Shown in pieces: positions 1 through 5,494 of a stretch of DNA of 8,023 nucleotides (position 1 is its first letter; the number at the start of each line of letters is the position of its first letter). The notes beneath the pieces were generated by a model. It was not told the DNA's origin. It did not search any database and saw only the letters and a program-made list of their open reading frames with translations. The DNA lies in NCBI GenBank assembly GCA_020848055.1, contig JADLBB010000221.1:1-8023 (forward strand), given 5' to 3'. The DNA is from Chloroflexota bacterium. Its GTDB lineage: Bacteria; Chloroflexota; Limnocylindria; QHBO01. The translations under genes and the position numbers were made by a program.

Positions 1-135
1 GATGCGCCGCGCGTCGTGCAGGATGCCGGGCCGGGTCGCGTCCTGATCGGGACGGACCGCGACCGCGACGGCACGCCCGTCGATCAGACGGTGGAGCTGC
101 GGCCGAACGAGGGACTGGTGGTCGAGAGCGCCTAG
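1..135 (+). CDS. C-terminal fragment of a probable GH13-family glycoside hydrolase
   Basis: Only the last 44 codons are present; the gene enters from the left edge in frame 1 and stops at TAG 133-135. The tail contains VLIGTDRDRDG followed by VELRPNEGLVV. This resembles the final beta-sandwich of GH13 alpha-glucosidases and trehalose/maltose-active enzymes, where an 'LL(S/G)T..DR.G' strand is followed by 'L.L.PNEG.V(V/L)'. No catalytic residue lies in the visible part, so substrate and exact family cannot be given. It converges on the aldehyde dehydrogenase gene with only 4 bp between the two stop codons. The family call is pattern memory on a short segment; another carbohydrate-active enzyme with a similar C-terminal beta domain is possible. 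Confidence 0.5.
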   Translation, partial: DAPRVVQDAGPGRVLIGTDRDRDGTPVDQTVELRPNEGLVVESA

Positions 136-139
136 CGAC

Positions 140-1504
140 TCAACCGATGCGGATGAGCTTCTTGTTCGTGAACTCGTCGGCACCGAAGCGGCCGAGCTCG
201 CGGCCCGAGCCCGAGCGCTTGATGCCACCGAACGGCAGCTCGGCCCCATCGGCGAGCACGACGTTCACGAACACCATGCCGGCCTCGATGCGGTCGGCCA
301 CTCGGAGCGCCTGGGCCGGGTCGGTGGAGTAGACGTACGAGCCCAGCCCGTACGGCGTGTCGTTGGCGATCCGTACCGCATCGGCCTCGTCGCTGGCGCG
401 GTACACCTGCGCCACGGGTCCGAAGAACTCCTCCTGGGAGGCGGGGTTATCGGGCGTGACATCGGTCAACACGGTCGTCTGGAAGAACGCGCCGTCGCGC
501 GCGCCCCCGTGAACGAGCCGGGCCCCGTGCTCGACCGCGCGAATGACCTGCTCATCAAGCCGCTCGGCCGCCTGCAGCGACGACAGGGGTCCGAGCGCCG
601 AGTCCGATGACGTCGGATCGGTCGCCTCGATCTCGGCGAGTTTGGCGGTGAACTTCTCCAGGAACGGCTCGTACAACTCGTCGGCGACGATGAAGCGCTT
701 GGCCGCGTTGCACGACTGGCCGCTGTTGTCGAGGCGGGCGTCAACAGCGTTCTGTACGGTGGCATCGAGGTCATTGGTCGAGAGAAGGATGAACGGGTCG
801 GAGCCGCCGAGCTCGAGCACGACCTTCTTCAGGTGGCGGCCGGCGATCTCGGCCACCTCGGCACCGGCCCGCTCCGAGCCTGTGAGCGAAACGCCCTGGA
901 CCCGGGGATCCGCGATGATCCGCTCGATCTGATCGTGTCCGGCATAGATGTTCACGTAGGCCCCGGGCGGAAAACCGGCATCGCGGAACATCTGCTGCAT
1001 CGCCGCGGCGGATTCGGGACATTGACCGGCGTGCTTCAGCAGGATCGTGTTGCCGATGATCAGGTTCGGGCCGGCAAAGCGGGCGACCTGGTAGTACGGG
1101 AAGTTCCACGGCATCACGCCCAGCAGGACGCCGAGCGACGAGCGGCGGACGACGGCCGTACCCTCGCCGGCGAGGAGGGGGATCGGCTCGTCGGCAAGGA
1201 AGTCCGGCGAGTGATCGGCGTAGTACTCGTAGATGGCCGCGGCGAAGTCGACCTCGCCGAGCGCCTGCCCGATCGGCTTGCCCATCTCGCGCACGATGAT
1301 CTCGGCGAGCTCCTGGCGGCGCTCGGTGTGGAGTTCGGCGACGCGACGGACCAGGGCCGCACGCTCCGCGACCGTGGTTGATTTCGACCAGGTCCGATGC
1401 GCCTCGTCGGCGGCGGTGATCGCGGCCTCCAACTCGGCATCGGTGATCGTTGCGTAGGTCCTGACCGTCTCCCCGGTGGCGGGATTGGTCACGGCATAAC
1501 CCAT
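140..1504 (-). CDS. NAD(P)-dependent aldehyde dehydrogenase, succinate-semialdehyde dehydrogenase type
   Basis: A cytosolic aldehyde dehydrogenase of 454 residues, predicted to oxidise an aldehyde to the acid with NAD(P)+. Visible family landmarks are PWNFP at residues 132-136, the cofactor-contacting lysine in LLKHA (K157), SLTGS at 207-211 in the Rossmann fold, the general-base glutamate in LELGG (E231) and the nucleophile in SGQSC (C265). The LLKHA and GQSCNAAKR versions of these motifs are those I associate with GabD1-like succinate-semialdehyde dehydrogenases (about 455 residues). That would convert succinate semialdehyde to succinate in GABA or related catabolism. Substrate remains inferred because no GABA transaminase is nearby. 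The ATG at 1504 is preferred over an in-frame upstream ATG at 1558 because AAGGAG lies 9 nt before it and because MGYAVTNPATGE is the normal family N-terminus. The gene stands alone, convergent with the fragment on its 3' side. Confidence 0.9.
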   Translation of the reverse strand: MGYAVTNPATGETVRTYATITDAELEAAITAADEAHRTWSKSTTVAERAALVRRVAELHTERRQELAEIIVREMGKPIGQALGEVDFAAAIYEYYADHSPDFLADEPIPLLAGEGTAVVRRSSLGVLLGVMPWNFPYYQVARFAGPNLIIGNTILLKHAGQCPESAAAMQQMFRDAGFPPGAYVNIYAGHDQIERIIADPRVQGVSLTGSERAGAEVAEIAGRHLKKVVLELGGSDPFILLSTNDLDATVQNAVDARLDNSGQSCNAAKRFIVADELYEPFLEKFTAKLAEIEATDPTSSDSALGPLSSLQAAERLDEQVIRAVEHGARLVHGGARDGAFFQTTVLTDVTPDNPASQEEFFGPVAQVYRASDEADAVRIANDTPYGLGSYVYSTDPAQALRVADRIEAGMVFVNVVLADGAELPFGGIKRSGSGRELGRFGADEFTNKKLIRIG

Positions 1505-1513
1505 GGTGCGGAT

Positions 1514-1519
1514 CTCCTT
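1514..1519 (-). promoter_or_regulatory. Ribosome binding site deciding the aldehyde dehydrogenase start
   Basis: On the minus strand this reads AAGGAG, 9 nt before the ATG at 1504. It is one of the few strong Shine-Dalgarno sequences in the window and supports the shorter start over the ATG at 1558. Confidence 0.75.
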
Positions 1520-1573
1520 GTCGGTGCGCCACGCGAGGGCGGGGCGCGGGACGGGCATCTGAAGGGGTGATCG

Positions 1574-1579
1574 ATTCTA
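1574..1579 (-). promoter_or_regulatory. Candidate -10 element for the aldehyde dehydrogenase gene
   Basis: The minus strand reads TAGAAT, a 5/6 match to TATAAT, in an otherwise GC-rich 148-bp gap between the adenosyltransferase stop and the dehydrogenase start. A transcript starting 6-8 nt downstream would have a leader of roughly 60 nt. I do not see a good -35 hexamer at 16-18 nt. It suggests the dehydrogenase can be transcribed separately from the upstream genes. Confidence 0.4.
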
Positions 1580-1652
1580 CCCGCGGTTCCTCACCACGCG
1601 GAAGCCCCGCCGGCAACCAGACGACCGATGCGGGCGGATTCCATGAACGCCC

Positions 1653-2222
1653 CTACGCACCCCTGACCGGGCGGAAACCGCCGTCGGCCGCGCGCGCCAT
1701 GACGAACAGCAGGTCGGCCAGGCGATTGAGATACGGGACCACCTGGGAATCAGTCGGCAGCCCACCCTCGGCAGTCAGCGCCACGCAGCGGCGCTCGGCG
1801 CGCCTGACCGTGGTGCGCGCCAGGTCCAGTGCGGCGCCGGTCATCGACTCGCCGGGCACCACGAACTCCTTCGGCTGCTCGACCAGCATCTCGAGGTCGT
1901 CAATCTCGCCCTCGAGCGCGGTGACCATGGCGGCGGTCACGCGCGTGGCGCCATCGGTGAGCCGGTGGCGACGATCGAGGTGCGTCGCCAGCTCGGCGCC
2001 GACCACGAACAGCTCACGCTGCAACCGCAGTATCAGGGTGGCCAGGCGAACCTCGACCCTGTCGGTCTGGGAACCGATCGCGGCGCGCGCCAGGCCCAGC
2101 GCCGAGACGGCCTCGTCGGTGGTTCCGTAGGCATCGGTCCGCAGGTCGGCCTTGCTGATGCGGTCGCCGCCATAGAGCAGCCCGGTCGTGCCGGTGTCGC
2201 CCTTGCGCGTGTAGATCCGCAT
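1653..2222 (-). CDS. PduO-type cob(I)alamin adenosyltransferase (corrinoid adenosyltransferase)
   Basis: A 189-residue cytosolic enzyme that transfers the 5'-deoxyadenosyl group of ATP to cob(I)alamin, making adenosylcobalamin (coenzyme B12). The N-terminus carries the ATP-binding signature YTRKGDTGTTGL (residues 4-15), followed by GGDRISK and YGTTDE (32-37). The C-terminal half carries VVPG (121-124), the arginine-rich helix segment RTTVRRAER (136-144), and YLNRLADLLFVMAR (164-177), all in the order expected for PduO/ATR proteins; length is also typical (about 190). The ATG at 2222 gives the canonical M-x-I-YT(R/K)KGDTG start; there is no clear Shine-Dalgarno sequence. It follows the metal-sulfur assembly gene by 15 nt and is probably co-transcribed with it. 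No B12-dependent enzyme and no cobalamin riboswitch is visible in the window, so its client enzyme (for example a mutase) must lie elsewhere. Confidence 0.93.
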   Translation of the reverse strand: MRIYTRKGDTGTTGLLYGGDRISKADLRTDAYGTTDEAVSALGLARAAIGSQTDRVEVRLATLILRLQRELFVVGAELATHLDRRHRLTDGATRVTAAMVTALEGEIDDLEMLVEQPKEFVVPGESMTGAALDLARTTVRRAERRCVALTAEGGLPTDSQVVPYLNRLADLLFVMARAADGGFRPVRGA

Positions 2223-2237
2223 GCGCCGCCGAATCCG

Positions 2238-2528
2238 TCAGAAGAGGCCGGGAGGTGGCTCCCAGCGTTCGGCGAGCAGCGTGACCTTGACCGGTGGACC
2301 GACGACGCCCTCCGTCGCGGACTTGACGCTCGAGATGAGCTCTCCGGCCCACGGACAGAACGGCGTGGTCAGCACCATCTTGATCTCGGTGGGCGTCTCG
2401 CCCGATCCGATCTCGACCGCCTTGATCAGGTCGAGATCAACGATGCTCATGCCGATCTCAGGGTCGTAGATGTCATACAGCGCGGTCATCACCTCGTCCA
2501 CCTTGGCGAGGTTCGAATCGATTGCCAT
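2238..2528 (-). CDS. MIP18/DUF59-family metal-sulfur cluster assembly factor (SufT/PaaD-like)
   Basis: A small cytosolic protein of 96 residues that is a single MIP18 (DUF59) domain. Visible features are YDPEIGMSIVDL (21-32), matching the family's 'DPE(I/L)...IVDLGL' signature, and TTPFCPWAG (54-62) with the single conserved cysteine C58. Known members (SufT, PaaD, eukaryotic CIA2) help insert or mature Fe-S clusters; which target this one serves cannot be told, since no suf or paa genes are adjacent. The start is ATG at 2528; a TTG three codons upstream (2537) would add MGA but overlaps the -10-like element. There is no Shine-Dalgarno sequence, so a leaderless start is plausible. It lies 35 nt downstream of the deacetylase stop and 15 nt ahead of the adenosyltransferase. 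Confidence 0.88.
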   Translation of the reverse strand: MAIDSNLAKVDEVMTALYDIYDPEIGMSIVDLDLIKAVEIGSGETPTEIKMVLTTPFCPWAGELISSVKSATEGVVGPPVKVTLLAERWEPPPGLF

Positions 2529-2536
2529 GGCACCCA

Positions 2537-2542
2537 AGTGTA
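2537..2542 (-). promoter_or_regulatory. Candidate -10 element for a leaderless transcript of the DUF59 gene
   Basis: The minus strand reads TACACT, with the conserved A2 and T6 of the TANNNT consensus, ending 8 nt before the ATG at 2528. With normal spacing, transcription would start at or next to the A of the start codon. No Shine-Dalgarno sequence is present, which fits leaderless initiation. No -35 match is evident. Confidence 0.4.
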
Positions 2543-2563
2543 GCCGGTTCCGGCCGCAGGGGC

Positions 2564-3289
2564 CTACAGGAGGTCGGTGTCGAACTTCGGATGCGGCGCC
2601 GGCACCAGGGGCCGGACGCGATGGTAGCCCTCGTGGATCGCCTCACCCGAGGCGATGGCCGCCTTGAGCGCCGCGATCGGCTCGGTCGTGTCGGACTGGC
2701 TGGCATGGGCCTCGAGGCCGGCGAGCTTGCGATCGGCGACCGCGGTGATGTCGATCAGGTGAGTCGCAGCCTGCTCCTCGGGCGAAAGGTCGTAGACCGG
2801 CGCGCCCGGGTTGAAGGTCGGGACGATGACGTACAGGGCGTTGGGGGCGATGCCCGCGTCGGCCAGTTTCTCGACGGCCCAGCGCGTGGCGTTGCCGACG
2901 ATGATGTGATCGGGATGCCCGGTCACGCCGTGCGGTCCGAAGGTGATGACCGCCTGGGGCCGACGATCGGCCAGCCAGGCAGCGATCTCGTCGACCAGGC
3001 GGCTGAAGGACGCGTCAGCCAGGCCGCCATCGGCATATCCGTCGAGGATGGACACCTCGTCGAGGCCGATGGCGCGCGCTGCACCAATCAGTTCCGCCTC
3101 GCGGATGCCGCCAATCGACGGATCCGGGGAGCCATCGGGCGTGCCGGCCTCGCCGCGGGTGGCAACCAGCAGCCGGGTCGTCCGGCCGCCCGCGTGGGCG
3201 CCGGCCAGCGCCCCGGCGCACGCGAAGCTCTCGTCGTCTGGATGTGCGAGGACGGCCGCCAGGCCGCCCGGGTCTATCGGGTAGGTCAC
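2564..3289 (-). CDS. PIG-L/LmbE-family zinc-dependent N-deacetylase
   Basis: A 241-residue cytosolic metal-dependent deacetylase. The zinc site is visible: AHPDDE at 15-20 (H16 and D19 as ligands, D18 as catalytic base) and GHPDH at 124-128 (H128 as third ligand). These are the equivalents of H13, D15, D16 and H147 in mycothiol deacetylase MshB. Family members remove N-acetyl groups from GlcNAc conjugates (MshB, BshB, PIG-L) or related sugars. The length resembles BshB-like proteins, but no bacillithiol or mycothiol pathway partner is adjacent, so the substrate is left open. The start is GTG at 3289, with GGAGG 4 nt upstream. This GTG overlaps the TGA of the upstream gene as GTGA, indicating translational coupling. 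The C-terminal part (about 170-241) holds no recognisable extra domain. Confidence 0.9.
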   Translation of the reverse strand: MTYPIDPGGLAAVLAHPDDESFACAGALAGAHAGGRTTRLLVATRGEAGTPDGSPDPSIGGIREAELIGAARAIGLDEVSILDGYADGGLADASFSRLVDEIAAWLADRRPQAVITFGPHGVTGHPDHIIVGNATRWAVEKLADAGIAPNALYVIVPTFNPGAPVYDLSPEEQAATHLIDITAVADRKLAGLEAHASQSDTTEPIAALKAAIASGEAIHEGYHRVRPLVPAPHPKFDTDLL

Positions 3290-3642
3290 GTTTCCTCCAC
3301 GTCATCGGAGAGCCGGATCCATCCGCGGCGCTCCACGGAGGCCCTCATCGTACGCAGGACGGCCAGCTTCGCGCTGGCGACCTCGGCAATGAACCGCCGC
3401 CGGCCCTCGTCGTCGAGCGGCGATCCGGGCGGGGCGCTGTCCCGCCCGACGTTGAGCCAGGCCAGGTGATAGCGATCCATGCGGCCCCAGACGCGCTCGA
3501 GCAGGGCGTCCGAGCGCAGCAGCCAGGTGCCGAACCGGTCCCAGTCCGGATCGGCCACCAATGCCTCACCCTCGGCGACCAGGTCGTCGGTGGTGGCGAG
3601 GAAGGCGACGCGGGACATGACCGGAGCCGGGTTTGCGGGCAT
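3286..3642 (-). CDS. Hypothetical protein translationally coupled to the PIG-L deacetylase
   Basis: I do not recognise this protein. From ATG 3642 it has 118 residues, with no signal peptide, membrane segment or cysteine; it looks soluble and mostly helical, with W and R residues concentrated in the middle (WDRFGTWLLR, ERVWGRMDRYHLAWL). Reality is supported by its 4-nt stop/start overlap with the deacetylase gene, its good GGAGG placement for that downstream start inside its last codons, and ordinary non-repetitive composition. The start is uncertain. ATG 3678 would add 12 residues, and a later ATG at 3618 would remove 8. I chose 3642 because a CATACT hexamer lies 8 nt upstream, matching the geometry seen at other genes here. 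It diverges from the GGDEF gene. It may be an accessory or substrate-related partner of the deacetylase, but that rests on gene order only. Confidence 0.7.
   Translation of the reverse strand: MPANPAPVMSRVAFLATTDDLVAEGEALVADPDWDRFGTWLLRSDALLERVWGRMDRYHLAWLNVGRDSAPPGSPLDDEGRRRFIAEVASAKLAVLRTMRASVERRGWIRLSDDVEET
3290..3298 (-). promoter_or_regulatory. Ribosome binding site for the GTG start of the deacetylase
   Basis: The minus strand reads GGAGGAAAC directly before GTG 3289, so GGAGG sits 4 nt from the start codon, inside the last codons of the upstream gene. It supports the GTG start and coupled translation. Confidence 0.7.
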
Positions 3643-3650
3643 GGGCAGCG

Positions 3651-3656
3651 AGTATG
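3651..3656 (-). promoter_or_regulatory. Candidate -10 element for the hypothetical gene and deacetylase pair
   Basis: The minus strand reads CATACT, a 4/6 match to TATAAT that keeps the critical A2 and T6. It ends 8 nt before the ATG at 3642. There is no Shine-Dalgarno sequence and no clear -35. It is weaker than the other -10 candidates, and if real it would give a leaderless message. Confidence 0.28.
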
Positions 3657-3677
3657 GCAGCCCTGGCGTTCGTACCA

Positions 3678-3707
3678 TTGGCTGCGAGACGGCGCGAGCG
3701 TCACACT
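3678..3707 (+). promoter_or_regulatory. Weak candidate promoter for the PAS-GGDEF gene
   Basis: TTGGCT at 3678-3683 (4/6 to TTGACA) and CACACT at 3702-3707 (3/6 to TATAAT) are separated by 18 nt, and the ATG at 3714 follows 6 nt later. The gene has no Shine-Dalgarno sequence, so transcription may begin at or near the start codon. The short divergent region means this and the leftward promoter would sit within about 60 bp. Confidence 0.25.
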
Positions 3708-3713
3708 CCGCGC

Positions 3714-5348
3714 ATGGACCGGTCCCCCGGCGCCGCGATGCTTCGCGCTGTCACGGCCCTGCTGCCCGGCGCGCTCGCCGCGGCGGGCGTCGCCATGCTC
3801 GCCGCCCTGCCGCCGCTGCACCCTGCCCGCGCCGGCCTGACCGCCCTGGCATCGGGCCTGGCCGCGGTGCTGCTGGCGACCTCGACCGTCGGAGCGACGA
3901 TGCTGCTGACCGGCGGCCTGCGCGAGACACGCACGCCACCCATCCTGGAGGCCGGCGCCCTGGCTGCCCTCGCCGCCGGAGCAATCGGCCTGCTGGGCGG
4001 CCTGCCCATCGCGCCGGCGCTGCTGGCCTCCGCGCTGATGCTGCTCGGCGCCTCGGGCGCGGCACCGACGATCCAGTTTCGGACCGATCGTGCGGCGCGC
4101 ACCTTCGCCGCCGCGGTGCTCGCGATCGTGGGCGTCGCCGCGGGCATTGGACTCGTTCCGGTGGTGGCCGGCATGGCGGAGACCATCTCCCTCGGCGCGG
4201 CGGCCATTGCCGTCGTGGCCCTGGCCCTCTCACCGGCCCGCAACGGACCGACGGCAGCCCTGCTGGCGGCCGGCGCGCTCGGCATCGGGCTCGACCGCGG
4301 GGGCTCGCTCGAGTCGATGGTGGGCCTGGCCGCCCTCGCCACCGTCGGGGTGACGGCCCTCTCGCCCTCCGTGACCGGCGCGTCACCGGGCTCCGAGGAG
4401 CGCCAACTACGCGCCGGCGACGGGCTGCCGGCCCTCGCCGATCACCTCGCCGACGCGGTCCTGCAGTTCGACGGCCGCTTCAGGCTGATCGACTGGAATC
4501 CGACGGCGGCCAACCTGCTCGGCCTCGACGCCGGATCGCGCGGCGCGCGCGCCGAGGATCTGCTCGGCCTGCCGATCCGCGACCTCGCATCGGGCGCGGA
4601 GTCGCGTCGGGTCGTGGGGGGCCTGGAGGTGACGGTGCATCGGTCGGGCGAGGGCGCGACGGCCATCGTCCGCGACCCTGGCGCCAGGCCCGAGGCCGAA
4701 CGCCTGGGACAGGAGCTTCGGGCGACCATCGAGGAACTGCTGCGAGCCAGGCGCACCATCGACCTGCAGCGCGGCGAACTGGCGCGCTCGGCGACGGTGG
4801 ATGCGCTGACCGGCCTGTCGAGCCGCACCGCGATCATGGAACGGCTGCGCATCGAGGTCGCCGAGGCAAGACGCTATCGTCACCCGTTGGCAGTGGTCAT
4901 GATCGATATCGACGATCTCGGCCAGGTGAACGCCACCCACGGCCAGGCAGCCGGCGACGCGGTGCTGCGCGAGGTGGGCCTTCGCTTCCGCCTGCGAATC
5001 CGGGCCGCCGACGCGCTGGGGCGCCTATCGGGCGACGAGTTCATCGCCGCCCTGCCGCACACCGACCATGCCGGCGCTGCCACCTTTGCCAACGCCCTGA
5101 GGCTGCGCCTGGTGGGACGACCGGTCGCGATCGCCGACTTCGAGGTGCCGGTCAGCGTCAGCATCGGCGTAAGCGCGATGAACCCGGGCGAGGATCTCGA
5201 CCTCGACGGCTTGCTGGCTCGAGTCGGTGAGGCGCTCGACAGCGCGAGACGGGCGGGCGGCAACCGCATAGCGCTTGACCGCTCTCACGGCCTGGCGCGC
5301 CTGGGAGATAGGACTCGGGAGGACGGAGCTGACGAGCCGGCCGTATGA
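3714..5348 (+). CDS. Membrane-anchored PAS-GGDEF protein (putative diguanylate cyclase or c-di-GMP sensor)
   Basis: From ATG 3714 the protein has 544 residues. Residues about 12-216 are Ala/Leu/Gly-rich and hydrophobic, with roughly seven or eight possible membrane helices, a MASE-like input region I cannot assign to a named family. A PAS-like fold follows (about 240-322; AVLQFDGRFRLIDWNPTA is typical of its first strands). A charged helical linker spans 325-358, then the GGDEF domain 360-522, starting at the usual DALTGL. The signature is SGDEF (439-443), with the inhibitory-site RxxD intact as RAAD (430-433). The metal ligand D398 and guanine-contacting N406 and D415 are kept. Residues matching PleD K332, K442 and R446 are G403, R512 and G516, so cyclase activity is uncertain. 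No EAL domain is present. The start is uncertain: an in-frame ATG at 3633 lies inside the divergent gene, and ATG 3738 is also possible. The neighbours do not reveal the stimulus. Confidence 0.88.
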   Translation: MDRSPGAAMLRAVTALLPGALAAAGVAMLAALPPLHPARAGLTALASGLAAVLLATSTVGATMLLTGGLRETRTPPILEAGALAALAAGAIGLLGGLPIAPALLASALMLLGASGAAPTIQFRTDRAARTFAAAVLAIVGVAAGIGLVPVVAGMAETISLGAAAIAVVALALSPARNGPTAALLAAGALGIGLDRGGSLESMVGLAALATVGVTALSPSVTGASPGSEERQLRAGDGLPALADHLADAVLQFDGRFRLIDWNPTAANLLGLDAGSRGARAEDLLGLPIRDLASGAESRRVVGGLEVTVHRSGEGATAIVRDPGARPEAERLGQELRATIEELLRARRTIDLQRGELARSATVDALTGLSSRTAIMERLRIEVAEARRYRHPLAVVMIDIDDLGQVNATHGQAAGDAVLREVGLRFRLRIRAADALGRLSGDEFIAALPHTDHAGAATFANALRLRLVGRPVAIADFEVPVSVSIGVSAMNPGEDLDLDGLLARVGEALDSARRAGGNRIALDRSHGLARLGDRTREDGADEPAV

Positions 5349-5404
5349 CAAACCGACGCGGGTGACCACGTCGGCGAGCGTGGGCGCCCGCCGCCGGCCG
5401 GTTC

Positions 5405-5453
5405 GGTTATCCACGGATGTCATACAATGTGTGGGCAGTTCGTGTGGAAAACC
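5405..5453. repeat. Inverted repeat with DnaA-box-like arms around the thyX -10
   Basis: The left arm GGTTATCCAC (5405-5414) and right arm GTGGAAAACC (5444-5453) are complementary at 9 of 10 positions, separated by 29 bp. The left arm contains TTATCCACG (5407-5415) and the right arm, read in reverse, TTTTCCACA (5451-5443); each differs from the E. coli DnaA box TTATCCACA at one position. The candidate thyX -10 at 5423-5428 sits between the arms. This looks like an operator pair, but the binding protein is inferred only. Confidence 0.45.
5423..5428 (+). promoter_or_regulatory. Candidate -10 element of the thyX promoter
   Basis: TACAAT is a 5/6 match to TATAAT. Counting 8 nt downstream gives A5437 as a plausible transcription start and a leader of about 58 nt to ATG 5495. 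No convincing -35 hexamer is seen 15-18 nt upstream, which could mean activator dependence or an alternative sigma factor. Confidence 0.5.
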
Positions 5454-5485
5454 ACCTAGCCATCGCCGGCCACGGCTGGCACCCT

Positions 5486-5489
5486 GAGG
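5486..5489 (+). promoter_or_regulatory. Ribosome binding site supporting the thyX start
   Basis: GAGG lies 5 nt before ATG 5495 (context TGAGGCTCGC). The alternative in-frame starts at 5417 and 5522 lack such a site. Confidence 0.5.
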
Positions 5490-5494
5490 CTCGC

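Larger units (their letters stand above)
5349..5494 (+). promoter_or_regulatory. Intergenic region and likely 5' leader of thyX
   Basis: This 146-bp gap holds, in order: a weak hairpin CCGACG/CGTCGG (5353-5374, 10-nt loop, no U-tract) that is a poor terminator; a GC palindrome GGGCGCCC at 5382-5389; an AT-richer stretch with the thyX -10 and flanking inverted repeat (5405-5453); and a predicted leader of about 58 nt ending at the thyX start. An ATG at 5417 is in frame with thyX but lies within the promoter, so I do not use it. Confidence 0.5.

Noticed and set aside
771..1616. A 281-codon minus-strand frame overlapping the aldehyde dehydrogenase
   Set aside because: It is an Arg/Pro-rich shadow of the dehydrogenase, whose own frame contains all ALDH catalytic motifs.
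1505..1652. Possible cobalamin riboswitch or terminator between the adenosyltransferase and the aldehyde dehydrogenase
   Set aside because: The gap is too short for a cobalamin riboswitch, contains no B12-box-like core that I can find, and only shows GC-rich pairings with large loops.
2522..3469. A 315-codon plus-strand frame opposite the deacetylase and hypothetical gene
   Set aside because: It is antisense to the PIG-L gene, rich in Gly, Arg and Asp, without recognisable domains, and explained by the codon bias of the opposite strand.
3345..3821. A 158-codon minus-strand frame overlapping the hypothetical gene
   Set aside because: Its Arg/Pro/Ser-rich composition looks like a shadow. The frame at 3286-3642 instead has balanced composition and a GTGA coupling with the deacetylase.
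3479..5230. A 583-codon open frame on the plus strand, the longest uninterrupted frame in the window
   Set aside because: It overlaps the PAS-GGDEF gene in another frame, and its translation is Arg/Gly/Pro-rich with no domain. In high-GC DNA, out-of-phase frames lack stops by composition alone. The competing frame encodes recognisable membrane, PAS and GGDEF segments.
5353..5374. Hairpin after the PAS-GGDEF gene as a rho-independent terminator
   Set aside because: The stem is only 6 bp with a 10-nt loop and there is no T-run after it. In such GC-rich sequence, hairpins of this quality are common by chance.
5417..5494. N-terminal extension of thyX from ATG 5417
   Set aside because: This start lies upstream of and within the candidate -10 element and has no ribosome binding site. 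The extra 26 residues show no ThyX similarity; ATG 5495 has GAGG at good spacing.
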